A stretch of DNA of 10,000 bases, taken from positions 1-10,000 of the forward strand of contig VSJD01000015.1 in NCBI GenBank assembly GCA_008636095.1. Direction: 5' to 3'. The notes below the pieces were generated by a model. It searched no databases. It saw only the letters and a list, made by a program, of their open reading frames with translations, and had not been told where the DNA came from. Below are positions 1 to 6,931 of this stretch, in pieces; position 1 is the first letter of the stretch, and each line of letters begins with the position of its first letter. The stretch comes from Kiritimatiellota bacterium. GTDB taxonomy: Bacteria > Verrucomicrobiota > Kiritimatiellia > JAAZAB01. Both the position numbers and the translations under genes were made by a program.

Positions 1-1656
1 GACCAGCGCGATTTCCACGTTGGCCCCGGACATGTAATGCCACTTGGCGGCCTGGTTGCTGATCTGGTCAGAGGCCATCAGGGCAAAGTCCATGTACATA
101 AGCTCCACGACCGGCCGCAGGCCCACCATGGAAGCACCCACCGCCGTACCGCAAATGGCGGCTTCCGAGATCGGTGTGTTAAATATGCGCTCACGGCCGA
201 ACGCCTCCAGCAGGCCCTTGGTCACCTTGAAGGCGCCGCCGTAGTCAGCCACATCTTCCCCATAATGGATGACGCGATTATCGCGAAGCATCTCCTCAAT
301 CAGCGCCTCCTTGATGGCATCCTTGTAGGTAAGCTCACCGTTGACCCGCTTGATGACCGGCAATTCCTTGATAATCTTCGTCTGGCGGGCCGACGCCGGC
401 ACAACCTCGCAGGTGGTATCCGTGTACATGTATTTAATCACATCCTCCGGCGAGGGATCGGGCGAGGCCGCCGAGCGCTGGGCGGCGCGCGCATTGCGGT
501 CGCGCACTTTTTGCTCCAGGGCGGCTAACGTGTCCTTGTTCAGGACTCCGGCTTCCACCAGTTGACGCGAGAAGACGGCAATGGGATCCAGCGCCTTCCA
601 GGCCATTTCCTCATCCTTGGTGCGGTATTCCGTGCGCGGGTCGGTCAGCGAATGGCCATAATAGCGGTAGGTATTAAGTTCGACAAGATATGGGCCCTGG
701 CCTTGCCGACAGCCCGCGGCGGCGCGCAGAATGGCATCGCGCACGGCCAGCACATCCATGCCGTTGACGACCTCCGCGTGCATGTTGTTGTCGGCAAAGC
801 CCGCGGCGCGGCGCGCCAGCGTGGCAACACCAGTGACTTCCTTGAGCGCGCGGCCCGTCATTCCGTAGTGGTTGTTCTGGATAACGAAAATGATCGGCAG
901 GCCAAAGGAGTACTTGGTTATGTCGTTAGTATACTGGCCCATGGCCGCCCAGTTCAGGGATTCCAGCACGACGCCGTTGGCGTAGGCGCCGTCCCCCGCG
1001 AAACAGCAGACCACGCGTTTGTTCTGCAGGTAACGGCAGGCCATGGCCGCGCCGGTGGCAATAGGCACACCGCCGCCCACGATGGCGTTGGCGCCCAGAT
1101 GATTCAGAGTGAAGTCGGCAATGTGCATACCACCGCCGCGTCCTTTACAGTAGCCGCTTTCCTTGCCAAAGAGCTCGGCAATGGTCCGGAAAATATGGTC
1201 CTCAATGACCGCATCCAGGAGATCATCGCGCTTGGCGGCGGCACAGTCCGGCAGTCGCCGGTGAAGCGCGGCATCGTCCATGGCACGCAGGGCCACACAG
1301 CCCTTGGCAATGCTGTCGCCGTGGCCGCGGTGCGTACTGGTGATATAATCCACGCCTTGCAGACCAGCGCACGCTCCGGTGGAAGCAGCTTCCTGGCCGA
1401 TGGAAAGATGGGTCGGTCCGCGGTAGTTGAAATTCGGCAGGGGCTCGTACGCACCGGAGCGAAGCTTGACGATCATTTCCTCGAACTCGCGGATCGTCAG
1501 CATGTCCTCCAAGAGCTGGAGGGCCTGAGTGCGATCCAAGTGCCCGACAGCCAACTCCGCGGACAGGGCGCCCTTGAACTGATAACACGCAATGGCGCCG
1601 CATTGAACCAACGAGGGGGTAAAGTCCGGTTTGATATTGCTTAAATAATTCGGCAT
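1..1656 (-). CDS. Fused 2-oxoacid (pyruvate-type) dehydrogenase E1 alpha-beta subunit, 3' end outside the window
   Basis: The minus-strand reading frame is open from ATG at 1656 to the window edge (552 residues seen, no stop). Residues about 45-390 form an E1-alpha thiamine diphosphate domain: THRGHG at 108-113, [20 protein letters not shown] near 161-182, GDG at 221-223, NN at 261-262, and a phospho-loop-like [14 protein letters not shown] at 332-345. After a linker (about 395-442) an E1-beta domain starts ([10 protein letters not shown] at 443-452, GED at 466-468, [11 protein letters not shown] at 498-508). By family knowledge such E1 enzymes decarboxylate pyruvate or a branched or acetoin-type 2-oxoacid and pass the acyl group to lipoyl-E2 in the cytoplasm; substrate cannot be told from this part. 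About 200 or more residues of the beta domain should lie beyond the edge. The start has a modest AGGA site (1666-1669) nine bases upstream. Two alpha-domain stretches are longer than in standard E1-alpha (about 120-157 and the GDG-NN interval). Confidence 0.93.
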   Translation of the reverse strand, partial: MPNYLSNIKPDFTPSLVQCGAIACYQFKGALSAELAVGHLDRTQALQLLEDMLTIREFEEMIVKLRSGAYEPLPNFNYRGPTHLSIGQEAASTGACAGLQGVDYITSTHRGHGDSIAKGCVALRAMDDAALHRRLPDCAAAKRDDLLDAVIEDHIFRTIAELFGKESGYCKGRGGGMHIADFTLNHLGANAIVGGGVPIATGAAMACRYLQNKRVVCCFAGDGAYANGVVLESLNWAAMGQYTNDITKYSFGLPIIFVIQNNHYGMTGRALKEVTGVATLARRAAGFADNNMHAEVVNGMDVLAVRDAILRAAAGCRQGQGPYLVELNTYRYYGHSLTDPRTEYRTKDEEMAWKALDPIAVFSRQLVEAGVLNKDTLAALEQKVRDRNARAAQRSAASPDPSPEDVIKYMYTDTTCEVVPASARQTKIIKELPVIKRVNGELTYKDAIKEALIEEMLRDNRVIHYGEDVADYGGAFKVTKGLLEAFGRERIFNTPISEAAICGTAVGASMVGLRPVVELMYMDFALMASDQISNQAAKWHYMSGANVEIALV

Positions 1657-1671
1657 AAAAGATAATCCTAT

Positions 1672-1720
1672 CCTACAAATGTTCAGAATCTTCGTGTTTC
1701 GCGAAGATTTGTTTGGTAGG
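1672..1720 (-). promoter_or_regulatory. Extended hairpin in the E1 leader, next to its ribosome binding site
   Basis: AATCTTCG (1687-1694) and CGAAGATT (1702-1709) form a perfect 8-bp stem with a 7-base loop. Outside it CCTACAAA (1672-1679) can pair with TTTGGTAGG (1712-1720) with one bulged G. In the minus-strand transcript the structure ends only a few bases before the AGGA site at 1666-1669 and 15 bases before the E1 start, so it would sit in the 5' leader. A role in translation or mRNA stability is inference; it could also be one more member of the intergenic repeat cluster. Confidence 0.55.
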
Positions 1721-1732
1721 GCGCGTTCCCTT

Positions 1733-1770
1733 CCGACTCTCCAACTTGTCGACCGAATTCGAGAGGTCGG
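1733..1770. repeat. Imperfect inverted repeat, related to the one at 6911-6931
   Basis: CCGACTCTC (1733-1741) pairs with GAGAGGTCGG (1761-1770) with one extra G; the 19-base loop contains GTCGAC. The left arm is identical over 9 bases to the arm at 6911-6919, and the right arm plus following bases (to CCACGG at 1775-1780) resembles 6923-6939 (ends CTACGG). This suggests a dispersed, diverged palindromic repeat family. Confidence 0.5.
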
Positions 1771-1805
1771 GACACCACGGACGATCTCGCGAACCTGACT
1801 TATTT

Positions 1806-1824
1806 ATGAAAACTTCGTTTTCAT
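1806..1824. repeat. Short perfect inverted repeat
   Basis: ATGAAAAC (1806-1813) and GTTTTCAT (1817-1824) form an 8-bp perfect stem around TTC. It lies in the rpoZ-E1 spacer among other palindromes. No T-tract follows on either strand, so an ordinary terminator is unlikely. Confidence 0.5.
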
Positions 1825-1836
1825 TCATAGTCACTT

Positions 1837-1871
1837 GCAAATCATGTAATTATGCCAATTGCATAATTTGC
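1837..1871. repeat. Nested palindrome, possible operator
   Basis: AATTATGC (1848-1855) and GCATAATT (1861-1868) are perfect inverted arms around CAATT. A second, wider dyad uses GCAAATCATG (1837-1846) and CATAATTTGC (1862-1871), 9 of 10 complementary. The two dyads compete for the same right arm. AT-rich dyads of this size upstream of a gene (E1 starts at 1656) are typical of protein binding sites, but I recognise no regulator consensus. Confidence 0.45.
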
Positions 1872-1884
1872 GAGTTTCGACGCG

Positions 1885-1965
1885 CCCTTCGACTCTACTC
1901 AGGGCTTGCTCAAGGTTAGCCCTGAGCGAAGGCCTGTCTTCAGGCCGCAGTCGAAGCCCGAAGGG
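1885..1965. repeat. Compound palindromic intergenic element (three nested or branched stems)
   Basis: Outer arms are CCCTTCG (1885-1891) with CGAAGGG (1959-1965), overlapping the alternative pair CTTCGACT (1887-1894) with AGTCGAAG (1949-1956). Inside are CTCAGGGCT (1898-1906) with AGCCCTGAG (1918-1926), and GGCCTG (1931-1936) with CAGGCC (1941-1946) around TCTT. As RNA or single-stranded DNA it would fold as a closing stem with two hairpin arms. The CTTCGACT..CTCAGGGCT..AGCCCTGAG..AGTCGAAG arrangement resembles palindromic repeats found in many copies between genes of diverse bacteria (recollection of the type, not a database match). Confidence 0.6.
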
Positions 1966-1997
1966 TGAATGATTCATGATCGTTCATGAATCATTCA
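1966..1997. repeat. 14-bp perfect hairpin just downstream of rpoZ
   Basis: TGAATGATTCATGA (1966-1979) is exactly complementary to TCATGAATCATTCA (1984-1997), with the 4-base loop TCGT. It starts 17 bases past the rpoZ stop (minus strand) and directly abuts the compound element at 1885-1965. There is no T-tract on either strand, so it could end or stabilise the rpoZ transcript only in a non-canonical way. It may instead be part of the repeat cluster. Confidence 0.65.
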
Positions 1998-2014
1998 GGC
2001 GAAGCGGGATAAAC

Positions 2015-2242
2015 TCAAACCTTGGGCAAGTTCTTGGCCTGCGAAAAATCAATTTCGGCCACAAGCTTCCCGTCAGCTATTTCTCTCAGTACGATGTCTT
2101 CTATATCCTCATCGGGATGGAGCGGCTTGACCAGGGGACGATCCCCGAAAATCAGCTGTTTTACTCGCTTGGACACCATGTTAATCAGCACCGACGCATT
2201 GGGGACTCGCCGCTTAGCCGCATTCAAAGATTCCAGATTCAT
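2015..2242 (-). CDS. rpoZ: RNA polymerase omega subunit
   Basis: This encodes a 75-residue protein that by pattern is the omega subunit, which helps assemble RNA polymerase by clamping the beta-prime C-terminus. The recognisable parts are the N-terminal helix with VPNASVLINMVSKRVKQL (residues about 13-30, matching the family's VxxAxxRxxQL-type segment), a basic-proline loop (GDRPLVKP) and DIEDIVLREIADGKL (about 47-61), matching the conserved ALREIxxGKI region. It is short next to E. coli omega (91 residues), with a brief tail. Start choice: GGAGG at 2250-2254, seven bases before ATG. It sits between the groEL terminator and the palindrome cluster and has a candidate promoter of its own, so it is probably not read mainly from the chaperone operon. 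Read-through into the downstream E1 gene cannot be excluded. Confidence 0.85.
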   Translation of the reverse strand: MNLESLNAAKRRVPNASVLINMVSKRVKQLIFGDRPLVKPLHPDEDIEDIVLREIADGKLVAEIDFSQAKNLPKV

Positions 2243-2268
2243 GCCATATCCTCCAAAAAAACGCAGGT

Positions 2269-2297
2269 AGTATAGGAGACGTTCCCCCGGTAAGCAA
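2269..2297 (-). promoter_or_regulatory. Candidate sigma-70-type promoter of rpoZ
   Basis: On the minus strand TATACT (2274-2269) matches the -10 consensus at 5 of 6 positions. It is preceded, after exactly 17 bases, by TTGCTT (2297-2292), which shares the TTG of the -35 box. A start near 2262 would give a leader of about 20 bases containing the GGAGG site. A better TTGACA (2308-2303) lies too far upstream to pair with this -10. Confidence 0.5.
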
Positions 2298-2306
2298 GCG
2301 TTTTGT

Positions 2307-2362
2307 CAAATAAAAAAGTTCGGCGGCCCAGCACGGGGATAGCCCCGCACCGACCGCCGAAC
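2307..2362 (-). terminator. Intrinsic terminator of the dnaK-groES-groEL transcript
   Basis: On the minus strand GTTCGGCGG (2362-2354) pairs perfectly with CCGCCGAAC (2326-2318). A CGGGG/CCCCG hairpin (2347-2343 with 2338-2334) nests inside. TTTTTTATTT (2317-2308) follows immediately. GC-rich stem plus U-tract is the textbook rho-independent form. It lies about 120 bases past the groEL stop and just ahead of the rpoZ promoter. Confidence 0.88.
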
Positions 2363-2480
2363 CAACGATTCAATCTGGAAGTGTGACCGGTCTTCGCCTT
2401 ATGGCTACGCCTTGGCAAGTCGGGAAACGCGCGCCAGCTATGCGCCGACACGGCCCGTACCAGTTCACACCGCCAAATGA
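2363..2480 (-). other. Long 3' untranslated stretch of groEL, no gene
   Basis: This 118-base stretch separates the groEL stop from its terminator. It is GC-rich; GTGTGA (2381-2386) and TCACAC (2465-2470) at its ends could bring the flanks together. No start codon with a plausible ribosome site opens a convincing frame here. It may be repeat-derived sequence inserted between gene and terminator. Confidence 0.4.
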
Positions 2481-4148
2481 TTAATACATGCCATCCATAC
2501 CACCCATGCCACCACCCATGCCACCGCCCATACCGCCGCCGCCACCTGCCGGCATCGGTTTTTCCTTTTCCGGAATCTCGGTCACCATGCACTCGGTGGT
2601 CAGCAGTAACCCGGCGATACTTGCCGCATTCTGGATCGCAAACCGCGTCACCTTGGTCGGATCAATGACGCCGTCCTTGATCAGGTCGGTGTATTCCGCC
2701 GTCGCCACGTTGTAACCCAAACTGCCCTTGCTCTTCTTGACCTCGGCCACGACGATCGAGGCATCAATGCCCGCGTTGGCCACGAGCTGACGAATCGGCG
2801 CTTCCAGCGCGCGATTGATGATCTGCACGCCGATGGCTTCATCGCCCTTGGCCTCACACTTATCCAGCAAGGACTGACAGCGCAACAGCGCCACGCCACC
2901 GCCAGCCACAACGCCTTCTTCTACCGCCGCGCGGGTCGCATGCAGGGCATCCTCAACGCGCGCTTTCTTTTCCTTCATTTCCGTTTCCGTGGCCGCCCCG
3001 ACGTTGATCACGGCGACACCGCCGGCCAGTTTCGCCAGGCGCTCCTGCAGTTTTTCACGGTCATAGTCCGAGGTGGTTTCCTCGATCTCATTACGAATCT
3101 GCGCGACGCGCCCCTGGATGGCCGCGGTCTTGCCGCCGCCTTCGATGATCGTGGTGTTTTCTTTGTCGATCGTCACGCGTTTTGCGCGGCCCAGGTCCTC
3201 GATCTTCACGTTTTCGAGCTTGACACCAAGGTCTTCCGTGATGCACTTGCCACCCGTCAGAATGGCGATATCTTCCATCATGGATTTGCGCCGATCGCCG
3301 AAGCCGGGCGCTTTCACAGCGCAGGCCTGCAATGTACCGCGCAGGCGGTTGACCACGAGGGTCGCCAGCGCTTCGCCTTCGACTTCTTCTGCAATGATCA
3401 GCAACGGCTTGCTGGCCTTGGCCACGTTCTGCAACAACGGCAGGAGATCCTGCAGACTGGAGATCTTCTTTTCATAGATCAGGATGTAGGCATCCTCCAG
3501 CAGGACTTCCATGGTCTCCGCGTTGGTGACAAAGTAAGGCGAGAGATAGCCTTTGTCGAACTGCATACCTTCGACGACGTCAAGCGTCGTTTCGATGGTC
3601 TTGGCTTCCTCGACCGTCACCGTGCCGTCCTTGCCGACTTTGTCCATGGCATCGGCAATGATTTCGCCGATCTGCTTGTCGCCGTTGGCCGAAATGGTCG
3701 CCACCTGGCAGATTTCGGTGTGCTCCTTGACCTTCTTGCTCTGCTTGGCCAGGGCATCGGTAACAGCCTCGACGGCCTTGTCAATACCACGCTTCAAGGC
3801 CATGGGATCGGAACCGGCGGTCACGTTTTTCAGACCTTCACGGTAAATGGCTTCGCTTAAGAGCGTCGCCGTGGTCGTGCCGTCGCCCGCCACGTCGCTG
3901 GTCTTGCTGGCCACTTCGCGCACCATCTGGGCGCCCATGTTTTCAAACGGATCCGCAAGTTCGATTTCCTTGGCCACCGTGACACCGTCCTTGGTGATGG
4001 TGGGAGAGCCGAACTTCTTATCCAGAATGACGTTGCGACCGCAGGGTCCCAATGTGACTTTGACGGCGCGACTGAGCTTTTCCACGCCCCGCAAAATCGC
4101 CTGGCGGGCCTCCGCGTCGTATTTCAATTGCTTGCCTCTATCTGCCAT
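2481..4148 (-). CDS. groEL: Chaperonin GroEL (60 kDa)
   Basis: A 555-residue chaperonin (E. coli 548) that forms the double-ring ATP-driven folding chamber closed by GroES in the cytoplasm. Visible family marks: VTLGP at 31-35 and [13 protein letters not shown] at 85-97 with catalytic D89 (E. coli D87), the [14 protein letters not shown] segment at 51-64, [23 protein letters not shown] in the C-terminal equatorial part, and IDPTKVTR with the nucleotide-binding Asp. The tail is the usual Gly-Met repeat but ends GGMDGMY rather than in a GGM run. Residue 36 is Cys (GPCGRN) where Lys is usual. Start: AAGGAG at 4158-4163 lies nine bases before this ATG; an in-frame ATG at 4268 would add 40 unrelated residues and overlap groES by 59 bases, so it is rejected. 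It is the last gene of the chaperone operon, 61 bases after groES. Confidence 0.99.
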   Translation of the reverse strand: MADRGKQLKYDAEARQAILRGVEKLSRAVKVTLGPCGRNVILDKKFGSPTITKDGVTVAKEIELADPFENMGAQMVREVASKTSDVAGDGTTTATLLSEAIYREGLKNVTAGSDPMALKRGIDKAVEAVTDALAKQSKKVKEHTEICQVATISANGDKQIGEIIADAMDKVGKDGTVTVEEAKTIETTLDVVEGMQFDKGYLSPYFVTNAETMEVLLEDAYILIYEKKISSLQDLLPLLQNVAKASKPLLIIAEEVEGEALATLVVNRLRGTLQACAVKAPGFGDRRKSMMEDIAILTGGKCITEDLGVKLENVKIEDLGRAKRVTIDKENTTIIEGGGKTAAIQGRVAQIRNEIEETTSDYDREKLQERLAKLAGGVAVINVGAATETEMKEKKARVEDALHATRAAVEEGVVAGGGVALLRCQSLLDKCEAKGDEAIGVQIINRALEAPIRQLVANAGIDASIVVAEVKKSKGSLGYNVATAEYTDLIKDGVIDPTKVTRFAIQNAASIAGLLLTTECMVTEIPEKEKPMPAGGGGGMGGGMGGGMGGMDGMY

Positions 4149-4209
4149 AACACCTGTCTCCTTGTATTGTTTGGTTTCCCTAAAAAGGGCGTTTATATTT
4201 ATACTTACA
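4149..4209 (-). promoter_or_regulatory. groES-groEL spacer with AAACCAAACAA element before the Shine-Dalgarno
   Basis: The 61-base spacer holds a strong AAGGAG site (4163-4158) preceded three bases earlier by AAACCAAACAA (4177-4167). The same 11 bases directly precede the groES ribosome site (4528-4518). A tiny CCCT-AAAA-AGGG hairpin lies at 4178-4189. No terminator or promoter is apparent, which supports cotranscription. Confidence 0.55.
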
Positions 4210-4500
4210 TTACGCTTCGATAATGCCCAGGATATCGTCCTCACGGACAATCTGATATTCCTTGTCATTAATCTTGACTTCGGTGCCGCCGTATTTCGGC
4301 AACAACACCAATTCGCCTTTTTTCACGTTCATGGGAATCAGCTTCCCATCGTCATCCCGTTTCCCAGGACCAACGGCAATGATCTTGCCCTGCATGGGCT
4401 TTTCCTTGGCGCTATCAGGAATGATAATGCCACCCTTCTTGACTTCCGAATCCTTCTCCGGTTCAATGAGAACCCGATCCCCTAACGGCTGAATTTTCAT
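4210..4500 (-). CDS. groES: Co-chaperonin GroES (10 kDa)
   Basis: A 96-residue GroES, matching the usual 95-100 residues. It forms the seven-fold lid of the GroEL chamber. [14 protein letters not shown] opens the protein as in the family. The mobile loop that docks on GroEL is [18 protein letters not shown] (about 18-35), followed by [38 protein letters not shown] and the closing [15 protein letters not shown]. The ribosome site AAGGAGG (4518-4512) lies 11 bases upstream. It stands 68 bases after dnaK and 61 before groEL on the same strand. No CIRCE operator (TTAGCACTC-N9-GAGTGCTAA) lies upstream, so HrcA control of a separate groESL promoter is not supported. Confidence 0.99.
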   Translation of the reverse strand: MKIQPLGDRVLIEPEKDSEVKKGGIIIPDSAKEKPMQGKIIAVGPGKRDDDGKLIPMNVKKGELVLLPKYGGTEVKINDKEYQIVREDDILGIIEA

Positions 4501-4568
4501 ATATCCACTACCCTCCTTTGTTTGGTTTGTTACCCTGTTCCCCGCAACACGTAGTGCCCGGGATTGCT

Positions 4569-6521
4569 TTACTTCTTATTCTTATCCTTGTCGTCCACCA
4601 TCTCGAAATCGGCGTCTATGACGTCATCACCACCCTTGGCTGGACCCGCGCCTGGAGCCGCCTGCTGTTGGGGCTCGCCGGACGGCCCGCCCTCGGGCGG
4701 TTTCTGCTGTTGAGCGTCTTCTTTGGCGCGCGCGTACAGGTCGGCGGATACCGCCTGCATTTCGGTGTTGAGCGCTTCCATGGCACTGCGCAGGGCATCG
4801 CTCCCGCCATCCTTGATGGCCGCTTTGAGTTTCTCGATCGCCGTTTCCACGCCGGCCTTCTTGGCCGCATCAATCTTGCTTCCCTGCTCCTTAAGCAGTT
4901 TCTCGGTTTCATAGACAGTGGCGTCGGCCTTGTTTTTGAGCTCCACGCTTTCGCGGCGCTGTTGGTCATCGCTGGCATGTTGTTCGGCGTCCTTGACCAT
5001 TTTTTCGATCTCACTCTTGTCGAGACCGCTCGTAGCGGTGATCGTGATCTTCTGTTCCTTACCGGTGCCAAGGTCCTTGGCGCCTACGTGCAGAATGCCG
5101 TTGGCGTCAATATCGAAAGCAACCTCGATCTGCGGCATGCCCCGGGGCGACGGCGGAATGCCGTCCAAGTGGAAACGGCCGATGGACTTGTTGTCGCCGG
5201 CCATCTTGCGTTCGCCCTGGAGCACGTGGATTTCCACCGAGGACTGATTGTCCGCGGCAGTACTGAAGATTTCGCTCTTGCGGGTGGGAATGGTCGTATT
5301 GCGCTCAATCAGCATGGTGAAGACACCGCCCAGCGTTTCAATGCCCAAACTCAAGGGGGTCACATCCAACAGCAGGACATCATGCACCTCGCCCTTCAGA
5401 ACGCCGGCCTGGATAGCCGCGCCGACGGCAACCACCTCGTCTGGGTTGACACCCTTGTGCGGATCCTTGCCAAAAAATTCCTTGACTTGATCCTGGACCT
5501 TGGGCATGCGGGTCATGCCGCCGACGAGTACCACTTCGTCAATTTTCGAAGTTTCAATGCCGGAATCTTTAAGGCAGGCGCGTACCGGGCCACCCGTGCG
5601 CTCGATGAACGCATCCACGAGTTGTTCCAACTTGGCACGCGTCAGGGTGACATTAAGATGCTTGGGACCGGTGGCATCGGCCGTGATGAAAGGCAAATTG
5701 ATATCCGTCTGCTGGGCAGTGGAAAGCTCACACTTGGCTTTCTCGGCGGATTCCTTCAGGCGCTGGAGGGCCATGGCATCTTTCGAGAGGTCAACGCCAT
5801 TGTCCTTTTTGAATTCGGCAACCAGCCAAGTGATGATAGCCTGGTCAAAATCGTCGCCACCCAAATGGGTGTCACCGTTGGTGGCCTTGACCTCGAACAC
5901 GCCGTCGCCTATTTCCAAGACGGAAACATCAAAGGTACCGCCACCAAAGTCATAAACCGCGATTTTTTCGTCCTTTTTCTTGTCCAGTCCGTAGGCCAGC
6001 GAAGCCGCCGTCGGTTCGTTGATGATGCGCAACACATCGAGCCCGGCGATCTTGCCGGCGTCCTTGGTGGCTTGGCGCTGGCTGTCATTGAAATAGGCCG
6101 GCGTGGTAATGACCGCCTGGGTAATCTTCTCGCCCAAATAAGCTTCGGCATCGGCTTTCATCTTCTGCAGGATCATGGACGAGATTTCCGGCGGCGAATA
6201 GACTTTATCGCCGATCTTGACATTGGCATCGCCGTTCTTGGCGCGGACCACCTCGTAGGGCACCAATGTAATCTCGCGGGCCACTTCCTCGAATTTTCGG
6301 CCCATAAAACGCTTGATGGAATAGACGGTATTCTTTGGGTTCGTAACCGACTGGCGCTTGGCCGCCTGGCCGACCAGCCGCTCGCCGCTCTTGGTAAAGG
6401 CCACCACGGAGGGCGTTGTGCGCATCCCATCCGCATTGGGAATAACCACCGGCTGGCCACCTTCCATAACAGCCATGCATGAGTTGGTCGTACCTAAATC
6501 AATACCTAATACTTTTGACAT
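4569..6521 (-). CDS. dnaK: Molecular chaperone DnaK (Hsp70)
   Basis: A 650-residue Hsp70 that binds unfolded peptides in an ATP-driven cycle, normally with DnaJ and GrpE (neither is in the window). Nucleotide-binding domain: GIDLGTTNS at 6-14, [13 protein letters not shown] at 166-178, DFGGGTFD at 191-198, [11 protein letters not shown] at 330-340. The hydrophobic linker [10 protein letters not shown] (381-390) leads into the substrate-binding beta domain ([21 protein letters not shown]) and a helical lid. After a Gln/Pro/Gly-rich stretch (about 604-630) comes [13 protein letters not shown] and a Lys-rich end. The second methionine is chosen because GIDLGTT then begins at residue 6 as usual, with AGGAG (6534-6530) eight bases upstream; the ATG at 6542 would add seven residues. 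It is the first gene of the operon and lies downstream of a sigma-54-like element. Confidence 0.99.
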   Translation of the reverse strand: MSKVLGIDLGTTNSCMAVMEGGQPVVIPNADGMRTTPSVVAFTKSGERLVGQAAKRQSVTNPKNTVYSIKRFMGRKFEEVAREITLVPYEVVRAKNGDANVKIGDKVYSPPEISSMILQKMKADAEAYLGEKITQAVITTPAYFNDSQRQATKDAGKIAGLDVLRIINEPTAASLAYGLDKKKDEKIAVYDFGGGTFDVSVLEIGDGVFEVKATNGDTHLGGDDFDQAIITWLVAEFKKDNGVDLSKDAMALQRLKESAEKAKCELSTAQQTDINLPFITADATGPKHLNVTLTRAKLEQLVDAFIERTGGPVRACLKDSGIETSKIDEVVLVGGMTRMPKVQDQVKEFFGKDPHKGVNPDEVVAVGAAIQAGVLKGEVHDVLLLDVTPLSLGIETLGGVFTMLIERNTTIPTRKSEIFSTAADNQSSVEIHVLQGERKMAGDNKSIGRFHLDGIPPSPRGMPQIEVAFDIDANGILHVGAKDLGTGKEQKITITATSGLDKSEIEKMVKDAEQHASDDQQRRESVELKNKADATVYETEKLLKEQGSKIDAAKKAGVETAIEKLKAAIKDGGSDALRSAMEALNTEMQAVSADLYARAKEDAQQQKPPEGGPSGEPQQQAAPGAGPAKGGDDVIDADFEMVDDKDKNKK

Positions 6522-6584
6522 TGGCAATTCTCCTGAAAGCAATCAGTTTTTTATCATTAATATATAAATTTACGATAACATAAT

Positions 6585-6602
6585 TAGCAAGGAATATGCC
6601 AA
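6585..6602 (-). promoter_or_regulatory. Candidate sigma-54 (-24/-12) promoter of dnaK-groES-groEL
   Basis: On the minus strand TTGGCATATTCCTTGCTA (6602-6585) has the invariant GG and GC of sigma-54 promoters with the required 10 bases between them. It also matches the TTGGCA and TTGC blocks of the consensus. Transcription would begin near 6575, giving a leader of about 54 bases. The alternative reading is a sigma-70 promoter with TTGCTA as -35 and a TATATA box 18 bases on; both may operate. No CIRCE is present nearby. Confidence 0.55.
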
Positions 6603-6727
6603 GATACTGCCTATTGCCAGCATTATAATGATATCATGTTGAATATAAGCTAAATACAACTAATTAATTTTATTTATCATTTTGTAACTTATCGCTCTAT
6701 TGCGCCATTATGTCTCTTTATTTTAGA

Positions 6728-6742
6728 AAAATGCGACATTTT
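6728..6742. promoter_or_regulatory. Perfect dyad, possible activator binding site
   Basis: AAAATG-CGA-CATTTT is a perfect 6+3+6 inverted repeat about 125-155 bases upstream of the -24/-12 element, the usual range for enhancer-type activators of sigma-54. An adjacent TGTG-N6-CACA dyad (6742-6755) partly overlaps. That either binds a regulator is inference. Confidence 0.35.
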
Positions 6743-6910
6743 GTGTTATGGCACATATATTGACTGAACCCAAAAAACCGGACTGGAAATCATGGATGGC
6801 GAAATCGTGCTTGCATTGTCATCCTCAATTTCATTAAGTCCTCCGCTTACAGACCCAACGGCAGAGTAGATATCACCAGCACGGCCGGCGTCTGACGCCC
6901 CACCTTCATC

Positions 6911-6931
6911 CCGACTCTCAGAGAGAGTCGG
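6911..6931. repeat. Perfect 9-bp hairpin, second copy of the CCGACTCTC repeat
   Basis: CCGACTCTC (6911-6919) and GAGAGTCGG (6923-6931) enclose AGA. It lies 36 bases before the TSUP start codon. It shares its left arm exactly with 1733-1741 and its right side closely with 1761-1780. No T-tract follows, so it is more likely a dispersed repeat than a terminator. Confidence 0.55.

Noticed and set aside
562..1644. 360-codon plus-strand open frame antisense to E1
   Set aside because: It is a codon-bias shadow of the real minus-strand E1 frame, with no family features of its own. The same applies to the long plus-strand frames antisense to groEL (2940-3860) and dnaK (4518-6482).
1966..1997. The 14-bp hairpin as an ordinary intrinsic terminator of rpoZ
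   Set aside because: The stem is strong, but no T-run follows on the minus strand (next bases are CCCTTCGG), so it was kept as a repeat/hairpin only.
4149..4268. N-terminal extension of groEL to the ATG at 4268
   Set aside because: It would overlap the end of groES, adds 40 residues unlike any GroEL N-terminus, and a good Shine-Dalgarno sits before the ATG at 4148.
4544..4559. Second sigma-54-like element before groES (minus strand, GGGCAC...TTGC)
   Set aside because: GG and GC are 11 bases apart instead of 10; sigma-54 spacing is strict, so it is not counted as a promoter.
6749..6763. Plus-strand sigma-54-like element TGGCACATATATTGA facing the transporter gene
   Set aside because: TGGCAC is perfect and spacing is right, but the essential -12 GC reads GA, and it is about 200 bases from the start codon.
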